A stretch of DNA of 64,000 nt, from positions 1 through 64,000 of the forward strand of contig JASANE010005173.1 of the NCBI GenBank assembly GCA_030248225.1. Direction: 5' to 3'. This DNA is from Trileptium ribeirensis (Eukaryota; Nematoda; Enoplea; Enoplida; Thoracostomopsidae). The position numbers were made by a program, and so were the translations under genes. The first letter of the stretch is position 1. Each line of letters starts with the position of its first letter. The notes beneath the pieces were generated by a model. The model was given only the letters and a program-made list of their open reading frames with translations. It did no database searches and was not told the DNA's origin. Below are positions 22,058 to 33,800 of this stretch, piece after piece.

Positions 22058-24545
22058 TAGCCACAATAGTATTTGGTTCCTAAATAGTTCGGTGGAACCG
22101 TTTGGTTTCCACTATCCTTGAAACGTGCTTCTGTACTAACTTGGCGCTAAAGTTCAGAGCATTACAGGATCGTGGCTTGTATTTCCTGTATTTAATAATA
22201 AAGTATTACACAACGATTGTGGCTTTAACATTTTAGTATATACCTTATGTAAACGGACGGACTGTTTGATTTAAATACACTGCGAAAAAAAGTGAGGAAA
22301 ATTCGGTGCTAATATTAGAAAACAAATTGGTCATAAATTTAACGTTGCCTGTCTGCGTTTCTTCCTGATACTTTACGAGTTTCAAGGCCAAGCTTGCTAG
22401 GATCGTGCACATATTCTGCTAAAATTTGAGGTAAATCGGTTCATATACACCCCCTTTACAAAATTGAACTTGTAGAACAAACTTGGCGAAATCTCGCGAT
22501 TGCTTCCTGAATTATAAAAGTTGCAACAAATTTCGTGAATTTACAAGCTACGATGCAAAAACTCTAAATAATAGCTATATAGTTTATTTGTTTTATATTA
22601 AACTATAGGAATTTTGATTTCTGATTTTTAACGCTTTATGATGTACCTTATTCAAATTAGCACAATTTTCGTTTGAATCCTAGGTGACTCCTAGCCCTAC
22701 GTATATACAACATAACGTACCTTGCGTAAATGTTCATCGTTGAGCTCAAGAATTTCATAGTGCAAGCTTTGTCAAATAGGGCAGGGGCTCCCAAGTATAT
22801 CAACCTCCAGCCAAACCCAAGGTAAATTTTGGCTTCCGCCCAGTTCACGCTCCCTGGTCTCCCAGGTGCTTTTTTGCACGTTTAAAAATTGGCAAATTTT
22901 TATTTATTTTGATAAAAATATGCGAATGTTTGACTGCCGGAAAATTTCTCTGTGGAGCCAAAAATAGCTTAAATTTTCCCTTGTCTATAAATACAGTCAG
23001 TCATTAAATTGCACATATTCAACTTTTTTGTAATAGTTATGGTCCCTAGGAAGCTGCAGGCGGAAGCTATGTGAACTGGGGGAATCGTTCCCACGTCAGA
23101 GAATTTTGAGCTCACCCCAGTCCCGTACTGGGAGACCCCAACTTATGCTCTCAGGTGTAATGTTTGTAGTTTGGAGAAGGCAGTGATTGAAACATGCGTA
23201 GTTTGTGCCGAATTAACGTCTGATATTTGCCGGGGTAAAGCCGTAATTAAATGTTCTGTTAAATATTGAAATTGGAGAAGTTTAAAAATGTACTCACTCA
23301 TATACTGTGACAAACGAAAATCTTTGTGTTCGGTTTCAGCATACATTATAGTTTCTGATTTAGTAATAAGAGATCTTGAAATACATTGATTATTTATTAC
23401 AACACTACGTATTTATTGACCAAGAAACAGCGACAGATATGGCGGAAGTAAGTTGTGCACTTCAGTTTTCTATATTTTAACAAAAGTAAATATATATAGC
23501 TATTGGTGAAGCATTTGTGTATCATTCAGTGTTCCTCTGGGTGGCTGGCAACACTATTTATTGACCAAGAAACAGCGGCAGATATGGTGGAAGTAAGCTG
23601 TTCACTTCAGTTTTGTATATTTTAACAATAGTAGATATAGCTATTCGTAAAGCATTTGCGTATCATTCAGTGTTCCTCTTGTTGGATGGCAAATGAAATT
23701 TTTGAGTCATCAGTTGACTTTCGGGGAAAATTTCAAAGTGGGGGATTAAATTATGCTTAAAAATACTAAATATTTCCATGTTTTACTGCCGAGCGAGTGT
23801 TTCTAAAATATAAAACGATGTTTTAACATTTTACATACAAAAAAACATAAATTTTCAGACATAACATTTTTGAATTTAATTCAACATGTGGTGTTTCGGC
23901 CGATTGCGGGGACGGATATGGGGAAAATGTCACGATCATGTGAAGACGGAAAGTAGGTGGTCCCTCATTTCCCTACTGTAGACAAGCCATATAGCAAGAC
24001 CTCGTGACGAATCTTTAAGGACGCGTGTGACACTCATGTCACACTACTTTATATATGCTGCGGGAAGACGCGGTCAATTCTTCCGTTTGTTGTCCTACCG
24101 TTGTCCTATCCTCTCTATTGCCCCTCCCCCCGCGCTGTTGTCCTGCCTTTCCATTGTTTTCTGTCTCCCTCACCAAATTTGTTTCTGTTCCGCCAACATT
24201 TTCCACAAATGCGAACAAAAAATAAAAAAGGCAGGGCAAAAGTAAAAAATTTGCCCCACTCCCCTAATAGTGGGACAACTAACAGAAAAATTTTCCGCGT
24301 GATTTTTATTTAATGTATAACGTAATGTGACATAGCTGTCACACTCTCCTTCGAGGGTGCATCATGAAACATTGTCCATAGAAAATTTTTCATCTTTTTA
24401 TTTTAAGCTATAGATAAATCCCGTAGGCTAGTTTAAGTTTTCTGTTACGGAAGAGAATTTTAACAAAAAGTGTTAAACTGTTCAAAATTATTTTTTGTCT
24501 GTTTTTGTTGATGGATCACTGAATTTTCCCATTTTTTCTGTTTTA
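22058..24545 (-). repeat. Right arm of the giant inverted repeat
   Basis: Mirror of the left arm in inverse order, starting TAGCCACAATAGTATTTGG and ending CTGTTTTA. It carries the same nested elements, so their insertion predates the inversion or duplication that made the palindrome. Confidence 0.9.
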
Positions 24546-25850
24546 AATATGAATGTAGCACAATAAATCCACGATTGTGTATATATAATTATTTTCGAGG
24601 GCAAACAAAAAGAAGCCCAGTAACGGTCGCTGCTGGCACAATGAGTGGCCTGCGGTGCAAATAATAATTATAGCTGTATAGTAACTTGTGATTTTTGCTA
24701 TTTTTTCATTATAAAAGCGGGTATCTAGCAACCACAAATCCTAGATTGCAACATTTTCAATGAACGTTTAATTTTACAGACCGAAACCAGGAAACTTAAG
24801 CTAATATATTACGGGTGAGTTTAAAACACTAGGCCATACTAGCTGTTAATTGGCTTGCTGCTGCGTTTGAAGTGTTTTACGGAAGAGTGATAATCACTTT
24901 ACGAAATTTCTTAAAGCGAAACCTCAGTTATGTGGCTAGAAAAATATGACAGCTCCTTCCTCGTACTGTATTCATCAAAATATTAGTATAGCTTTGAAAT
25001 AATATCTTTCATACAGTTAGTTTCAGTGTAAAAATGGTGTTATATTTCTTCGCTCAATATTTCATGACTTACTGCTTCTTTCAATCCAACGGCCTTCGCT
25101 AGCATCTAGTTACGTATGTTGAATTTGGTCGAATAATGTGGAGAATACATTGTCTTATATTTTCTCCTGTGTACATTTAAATTTATAGTTACAATAAATT
25201 TTTCCAACAAAGGCCAATTTAAATTTCTAATTTACTTATTACGAGTGGGTTGATCGGGGTTCCATTGGATACATTTACCGATCCCAAAGGTGCATGCTTG
25301 CGTTCCAGTCATATGAGAAACGTTTGCGTTAATCACATCGCTGTATTCATTCAGTAACTTTTAAAACCTTTGTGGTGGCCATTTCGTTAAATAAAATTTG
25401 GATTATCAATCGAAAAACAGTGACGTACAGAGTTAACAATAGGACTTTTTGGGACACCGTAGCCGTCTTTGTCTTCCTAACCATGAGTCTGATAGAAATT
25501 ATAGAGCAAAGTTGGAGATGTCGTCGGGAACGCTCTTGTGCGCGATATTTCGGTACGACACCCACGTTTACATTAGATTATATAGATAATTTAATTCTTG
25601 TAAGGTATTAGAATTAGAGTGTGTGTTCTGTTGGCACCGTAAACGGGGAACATGAATGTTCTATCATAGACCGACACAGGATGTAAAGTATATTCGTTTC
25701 TGAAATACAGGAAACGTAACGCGAAAAGTCGATGTGGCAATAACATGTAGTAACTAAAAGTGTATACGCTTACAAATTGTATACGACTTTTCAGCAATAT
25801 ATCAAGCGGTATTACTAACGATACATGCGCAGTGGCGACAAATAAAGCAG
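24546..25850. other. PLRG1 upstream region
   Basis: The transcription start and the tiny first coding exon of PLRG1 should lie here or in the element that follows. Several ATGs occur, but none has a convincing phase 0 donor. No core promoter motif is clear. Confidence 0.4.
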
Positions 25851-25855
25851 TTAAG

Positions 25856-26248
25856 CTGGGCTCTCCAAATTGGGTGGGTGGGTGGGGGCCCCTGGCATTT
25901 TTCGGTTCTCCCTGGTTCAGAACAAGTGCCCCCCGGTTCACGCCCCCTGGCAAAATTTTGTCTTCGAAAATTCTTTTGTTTCCAAACGGTCCGTTGTACA
26001 TAGAATTTGATCAAATTTTGTATTAAAATTCAGTTCTAAAGCAAAAAATTTCGCAAATTTTGTCAAAATTTGCTTAAAAATTGCTTTTTCTCTACATCAA
26101 AAGCATTTTGGCAGTGTTTCTGACACCATTCTGAACCATTTTTCTTCTGAAAAAATGCCCTTGGCAAAATGGAGCGCTCCCGGTTCGTAACCACGGGGGC
26201 CCCTGATTCGTGCTCCCTGGCAAAATTTTCAGCGAATGGAGAGCCCAG
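25856..26248. mobile_element. 393-bp MITE with TTAAG target duplication
   Basis: Ends CTGGGCTCTCC and GGAGAGCCCAG are an exact 11-bp inverted repeat, flanked on both sides by TTAAG (25851-25855 and 26249-26253). The inner part repeats CCCTGG(C/T)(A/T) and GGTTC blocks in both senses. It carries no coding sequence and sits 63 bp before PLRG1 exon 2. Confidence 0.85.
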
Positions 26249-26311
26249 TTAAGTAGTTAGTTGGTTTGATTTTTATGCAAAATTCTTTGCCAAAATCTGA
26301 AATAATTTCAG

Positions 26312-26418
26312 GAAGTCCAACGTCACTCGGTTCACACGCTGGTTTTCCGTTCTCTCAAACGAACACATGACATGTTTTTGTCAGATCAAGCAAATTTACC
26401 GGAGCTCGACGAAGAAAG
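26312..26418 (+). CDS. PLRG1: PLRG1 exon 2
   Basis: The acceptor is AATTTCAG and the donor AAAG/GTACGC. The exon starts in phase 0 with [20 protein letters not shown] and ends in LDEE plus two bases; AG joins T of the next exon to make Ser, giving LDEES exactly as in animal PLRG1. A GTAAGA seven bases downstream is a possible rival donor but breaks the phase. Confidence 0.93.
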
Positions 26419-27818
26419 GTACGCCGTAAGATTTTAATAACCGGAATTTGGAATAATTTGTGGCATCGTATGGGTACCATTTCCGTCTGCAATTTGCTGG
26501 ACTCTCTGTGATTTTCAATATTTCACCGTTACGGATTTGCCGTCCATTTAGGCAGAGATGCATAGCTATGTTACCTAAACCAAAAATTATTTTCGAATAT
26601 TTTGGACAAGTAGGAATTTAAATATAACGCTGACTCAAACTGTACTGGCTCCGCGTCGCATAGCTGAAGTGCTGTTATAATCGACACAAAAGCATGAAAA
26701 ACTGAGACAGCGTAGTTAAAACCAAACCCTTATGGCAATCTATGCAGCATATATTAGTTTTGTTTTAGCGAAAAAGTATTTCACCTTGAACCTACTTTGT
26801 GGCAAAAGAAACCATGTGCAAGTCTTCTGAGAAATTTTTGATGAGCAGTGGAAACATTATTTGTCGTGTCAATATTAAAGTTTGGTATCATTACGATTGA
26901 TCTAGTCGAAACAGACGATTTAACTTAATGGAAAATGCTTAAGTTTTTAGCTCGAGTCTTCTCATAAAACTTGGAAAATTGATAATGTCGCAAAATGAGT
27001 AATACATCCATCTGTATAAAATCCATATTTCTTCATTTAGAAATAACTTTTGCAAAAATTAACGCACGGGCAACAAAAACGCCCTTAGTGTCTCATCGAA
27101 GGAGCCAGTGTAGTATTTTTCTGATTAATTGTGCACTTAGAGATGGTAATTTTTGCGTAAATTATGCGTGAAAACAACATTAAGCAAAAATAACTTTTGT
27201 TTTGTTCTACTGATACGCTAGCAATAACGCGTATCGATTGATACCAATGATGCTATTTCGTAATCCTTTTTCATTTACAATATTTTCTGTGTACAGAGAT
27301 GATTAGGAGATGGTAGTTAAGGCTACAAGTAATGCAGAACCTACTAACTGTAACACGTGTGTGCAACCAGATGGTAAAAATTCCGTGCTGGAATACATTC
27401 GAATCAATACTACACCCTACATATTTTTTACGTTATATGCTCACCTCCATTTAAATAGCTTGGAATTGAAACTATTTTTGGAATTAATTACATTTGTATT
27501 TGATTTGACGCAGGAAAAGTCGATTTAATACCGAAAATGCGGGATGAATTGGAATAGAATATAGACCAAACAATTGTTTTGTAAAGCAGTTTGTTAGCCT
27601 ATTAATAGTTATTAGGATTTGCGTTAGTAAAATAAATTCCATTCGAACTCTTTCCAAAATACATATTTAACTCAACTGTATTTTATTCTACCTCCATTTA
27701 ATTCCGTGCATTTGAGTTATAGCAAATTTTGTGGTGGAATCTGGAATAAATTCGAGTACGAAAAACCTTACTGTAATTCCCGTATATTATGAAAATATCT
27801 ACTATGCAAACTAATATG

Positions 27819-27893
<75 letters not shown>

Positions 27894-30800
27894 GTATATA
27901 TATTTAGCACTTAGTAACTCGAATTTGTAACGAAATGTTACACCAAAGACGCTATATATTATTTATTTAGACAGTTTATGTACTACGCATATGTTGTTTT
28001 TATTTTATTTTAGTGAACTAATACGTATGAAAGTGAAAGCGAATGCCGAGTACGGTCCGGTAATTGAATTGGCGAAGGCGGCAAAAAAGAACACCAAACA
28101 ATCACAACTTGCTCTACCTGCGCCACCCGAGTCGGCAACGAAACAAAATCGTAGGCTTTCTCATTAACTTTAGTCAGAGGGGTTTTTAACTGAAATTATC
28201 TTTCGCAGCGGGTCAATAGTCGAGCGATGAGATTGTGCATTTTCGTGTATAGTGTTTGGGTTACAAATTTGATGACATCATCAGTTGCTAAATCATTTCG
28301 ATTGGTTATTTATTTAGGTTTGGGCTGATTTGTTGAGGGAAATAGAAAACCAATAGTCTAGCGATGCTCGAGCGATGAGACTGTGCATGTTCTGTTGCCA
28401 CAAACATAAACCAAATGTATAACAACATTTGGCAGCATTTTCGTGTGTCTTGTCCGGGTTACAAATTTATAACGTTACCTGTTGCTAAACATTTCATTTT
28501 GATTAATTAGTTTTGCTTTGATTTGTTGAGGGAAATACAAAAACCTGCAATCACACAGTGCAATGTTCGCAAAAATTAACTAGCTATGGAAAGAGTAGCA
28601 GAGTAGATAAAATATCTATATTAGGATAATTCATATTTCCAATCTATGCACCAACAAGTTATGTATATGGCGGGCACGCCAATTAGTTCAAGGAGGAGTG
28701 CATGATTTTTAATTAAGGGTATGACACTCTTCGACTTATGGACTGGTAGCCGAAAACCATGTCGCAGTGCGGTTCGCGCTGTCTCCCTGTGTTTTTCGGG
28801 TGGGGGGCAGTTTACCTGTCTCCCTGCGTTTCATGGAGAACAGATGTCCGGTATGTATTTGGAGGAGGGATTTGTCCTCCTGGATTTTAAGGGAGGACAT
28901 TATCCCTGCTTAAACCCCACTCCCACCACGAAATTGAGGTATAAATTTCAAATCCACTAACAGTCCTGGTGCTTGATACATATTTAGAATGTTTTGTGCA
29001 GTGTTTGCAGTATCAATTTTAGTACAAATCAAGAGTTCATTTGCAAAAAAGTATGATTATTCCGTTATACTCATATGCCTTAGCTTCGATATATAATTGT
29101 GCATTTTCGGGATACTATTCAAGTATGTTTTGCTGTGTCCTAAAAGTGGTATGTATATATTTTTGAGGTATAGGATGCCCTCTTGTGTTTCAATAGCTAA
29201 CGTATAGCAGTAAGTAAGATATTAAGTAGAAAAGCTGGCTGACATTATATATTGTTTCACCCTGCTAAGCCGCATCGATTTTTAAAGTGAAATACATTTT
29301 TCTCCGGAAATTGGGGCCGCTTGTAATTGTCATTCAAGGGGTCTTCGATATTTGACGAGACATGCTCGCCCAAATTGAATTTGTAAGTTTTTGTTCGAAA
29401 TATGTCAGTCGTTAATTTCTGGTGTGTATAATAAACTCTGCTTGATATAGTTGGTATTTTAGACTCGCTACCTTCCAATGAAATTCCAATCTTATTTTTG
29501 TAAGATGTTGGTTGCTTTCCTTCGATATGCCCAGTTTAAGCTCAATATTCGGTTTCATATTCTAGTTTATTGATAAAACTAAAATAATTGATCTTTTATA
29601 TGTAATAATTTAGGTGTTGCATTTTCCGAACAACTCATGATCACAGGCCCTGAGTCAGGTATGAAATTTTTGTAGAATGATATAGTCTCGTGTTATGTCT
29701 ATAATTTGTAGAATGAATATATTGTAGAAGTTTGGGGATTTCTTGTTGTCGCAGTGTTTTTGGATGTGTTGCAGGCCCAGGTTTTGGACGTTGTGGACAA
29801 GGCCGGGTCATTCTTAGGCGTACTGATTCGCTGAACGAGTCTGGGAGTTAGTTGAACGACAAGTCTTGGATTGTGTAATAAAATGCTAATATAAATCGTG
29901 AATATCAACAGCCCTTACGGGAAAATTAACCTTGGAGCTGAACATGAAGTATAAAGTAATGGAATTCTGAGTGAGTGAATGAAACAAGCGAATTGAAAAA
30001 TTCTCACTAGCCGTGAATAGTGAAATTTGACAATTATTTCGTTGTTGGGTGTGCAACTTGTGGTTCATTTTGTAATTTAATGTTCACTATTAGTTAAGCT
30101 CATTTCTCTAAATTACATATTCGGCACTCAGAATTCGCCGCCTTGGCGATAACATAAGCTACTTGTTTTACTGCTGAATGCTTTGAGGCAACAGTACTAA
30201 CACATCGTCATTTGTATACTTTATACTTATTTTTCTTAATCACTGTTTGTATGCAAGCATGAATTTATAATATTTGCACGGTTATAGGCCTGGTATGGTG
30301 GCAGATTACTATAACGATTTTGATTTCTCTCTAGCAAAACTATCGATTCCGTTTCCTTTACGATTTATAAACATAAAAATATTCCTAACCTCTAGACCAG
30401 ATGGTGGTAACATTGCAATTAGTGACCATGAATCTCTCGATGGAGGTACGCGTCTTTCTCAAATTGATCACAGCAGGACTACAGACTTGATTCCTCTGAG
30501 CCACCATTTGATCATATGAAACGGGATTTGGTTGAAATATATTTTCTAGTTCAGGAAGGGGAAATGATAGTGGATTTTGGTTTAGCTTAGGCTCTGATGA
30601 TCGATCCGATGCGTAGTTTTCGGCAAATATGTTCTGTCTAGATGTCTAGACTTTTATACTTTATCCGTCTTTTTCGAGAAAACCGTGGGACAACCAAGTC
30701 TATATGCGCCTAAGATGTCTAAGAATTGAACATTCCTAGTTGTACTAGTGTTTTGGCTGAAATGCATTCCAGTATTAATTTTTAAAGTATGAAAATTATC

Positions 30801-33800
30801 TAACAAATTACGTCGCTGGTCCGACCTTTCCCAAACTGGGGACACCTATTAGGGTGAGAAATTCTGTTTCCTTCAGGTCAAACTTAGGCATCCCCCGTTG
30901 AATTGGAGGACTTAAAAATGCGAAAATTGCTGATTCACATTAAATATACAATAATAGTGCATATGCTATGTAGTACTATATTATGCTATGTCATATTATA
31001 TTACCCTATATTATGATACAGTAAAACTTTATAGACTAACGAGAATTTTAGTTGCTTTGGTGCGGAAAAGTACCTAGACCCTGAACTGATAAAATCCAAT
31101 AAATATTTGGAGGTGACCTAAGCACCTAGGGGGGCTGTTCCTTTCCCCTCCGTGAGAAAGCCAGTGTTCTTCCGCTTAATACGTTCGTTCCAAAATGTTT
31201 TTAAACTAATTCATAATAGCAATAATAATAACTTGTTGTTAAACGGTTTAGCAGATCCTGGACCTAAAGTAATACGTCCAGTTGGCTCTTACGATCCCAA
31301 AAATTACTCGAGCAACGCCGCTGCCACGACGTCTTCGTCGACTGCGTCCGAACCGTCGTCGGGATCAACTACGCGTTCTTTGCTTCCAGCCAAACGCGTT
31401 ATTGCACCGAAGCCAAAGTGGCATTCGCCGTGGAAGTTGTACAGGGTGAGAGCGTTGAGTTCCATATTTAGCTTCTTTCAGCAATTAGACCAAAAAGTTT
31501 GTAGGGGTTACGCTTTTTGTTTTTTGTGCTAGTCGATGCGGACTGAACGTATCTCTTCACTAAGACTGGCATATGTATGGACGTAACCTTTGTTTGGCTT
31601 ACAATCGATGTGATTAAGACTTATTGTTAAACCCATGGTGAACATATTACGCCGTTTTTCAATGGTGATCAATAAAAGTGACTGAAATCTGTAGACTTCC
31701 AAAATCGGAAAGAATTTACTATCGATAAAAAGATTATTAATTTTTAATTCTTTCATAGCCAACTCTGTCAATTGCTATCGACACACACTACGACGCTTTG
31801 TGTTGACTGAGTATCGCGCGTCGTTTTTTTTTTTTGCACATACATTCTTGTTCCCTCCATTTGCGATGTTGCTTTGCGATAGTGTAGGAGGAAATCGGCA
31901 TATGTACTTAGGGACCATCTGTGCTCAGTCTTTGAATAATACATAATCATACGTGCGACGATGAGCAATGGAACGGTTAGATTTTGCAAATATTAGACAC
32001 GGTAGTCTGTGGCGAAACAAACGAGTTATTCTTTTCAGTGACTGTTCGTGTTGCACTATTTCAAATTTACTTAAATACTCCTGCGTAAATTTTTGTTCTT
32101 TTCAATTTCACACTATGTTAGCAGTCTTGTAGCCATGTTTGTTCTTTCTAGGTAATCAGCGGTCATACGGGATGGGTCCGCTGTGTGGATGTCGATCCTT
32201 CGAACGAATGGTTTGTATCCGGAGGTGCAGATCGTTTGATTAAGGTAAACTTTATTTATATCCTTCGAACCAGAAATTATACTGCTAAATCACGACATAG
32301 CTTGGGGAATCATTTTAGCCGTGTTATCTACTCGTTACTTTTACTACCTTAAATGGTGTGTTCATTATAGGAAAAGAGTTAATTTCAGTGATACTCTTAG
32401 CTATGCGACCGTTGCTAAATAAATCTATATAATGCTGAATATTGCAAAAGCTTGACGGGAAGTGGCTACCGTGATACTGGGCTAGATTCTCGATGTAGTT
32501 ACGAACCAATTTTTTTAATTGTGTTGAAAGTCAAAATGGAAACAGTGTTCATGTTCATAGAAACGCCAATTTTGTGAAAAAATAAAACTTGAGCGGGTCT
32601 GTTTTTATGGAGTGCCGCTTCCTCATCAAGCCAGTGATTGAATCACAACAAGTGTCAAATTAATCAAAAGAATGTTGTTTGGATTTTTTTGAGATACTGC
32701 TCGTCTGAAGTGGAAACCCAAATGTTAACGTAAACTTATATTACACTAAAAATGGCACTCATTTCGCGTTCATAGTTCTAAATTGGGAATTAAATGATAT
32801 GAACCGCATTTTTTATGTTTTGTGTAAAATTTAAGAAATTGTAAATTTATGTTTGAATGTTGGGTATTTTAGTTCAGTAATTTCATCGTTACTTGAATAA
32901 TATTGTTTTACAGATATGGGATATCGCATCGGGAACGCTAAAGCTGTCGCTTACGGGTCATGTGAGCGCCGTTCGAGCTGTCAAAGTTTCAGCGAGGCAT
33001 CCGTATTTATTTTCTGCCGGCGAAGATAAACTGGTCAAGTGTTGGGATTTGGAGTATAATAAGGTTTTTATTTAATTTTATTTACTACTAATATCTATCT
33101 GTCATTCATAACTCATTTTGAGATGGATTTCGGTAATTTTTTATTCGACAGCAAAATGACGAAGACGTGCCGTTTAGTTGTACGCGAACAGGTCCGACCC
33201 ATCAGAAATGAAACCACATCCGCTCCGTTTCACCCTCGCTTGCGAGATAATAGGTGAGGTACTGATTCCAAATAATTGAAATTTTATTGCTTTTCAAACA
33301 ATGGGTGATAAGACATATGATATAAATATAATAACAAAAATGATTAGTAAAGCAGTTAACTTATAATAAAATACAATTATTAAGTGAAAGATAAAATTAT
33401 AATGGGGTCTTTCCTAGAAGACCCCCGCCAGTTATAACTTTTGGACGGTCGAAGATACAGAGCTGATTTTGGTACCAAACGGTTCGGCTGGATGGGGCGG
33501 TTCAGAAAATACTTATTTTACCAATATCCCAGACAGATTTTTTTCGATTTTTTGAGGCCCCTCCTTTGAGACATCAAAATTTTTTGATTCGGAATATGGT
33601 TATGTTGGATACCATTCGGCTCGGCTTGATGAGAGAAATCTACTGGTATATGATTTATTAAAATCTACGCCATCGTTAGAAAGTTATAATGGCCCAAATA
33701 ACTCTTTGTAACCCTAACGGGCGGAAATAAAATGCAGGCCATGTCGTTCTCGATATACTAATCGTAAGTCTTAGCCTAAGCTAAAGTCCTTATATAAGAC

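Larger units (their letters stand above)
18421..24545. mobile_element. Giant inverted repeat (foldback element), 6.1 kb
   Basis: Left arm 18421-20906 (2486 bp) and right arm 22058-24545 (2488 bp) are reverse complements with only scattered substitutions and 1-2-base indels (for example a GG indel near 20517/22451). The spacer is 20907-22057. The ends are TAAAACAGAAAAAATGGG and its complement. No transposase domain was recognised. The arms contain smaller foldback elements of their own. Paired short open frames, such as the 67-residue one at 19622-19825 and its mirror at 23143-23346, are the same sequence read twice. Confidence 0.92.

Noticed and set aside
25372..25611. Frame upstream of PLRG1 as its first exon
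   Set aside because: No resemblance to the PLRG1 N terminus, no suitable donor, and it starts with a non-ATG codon.
27698..27910. 70-residue frame rich in Tyr-Ile
   Set aside because: Translation of a (TA)n microsatellite.
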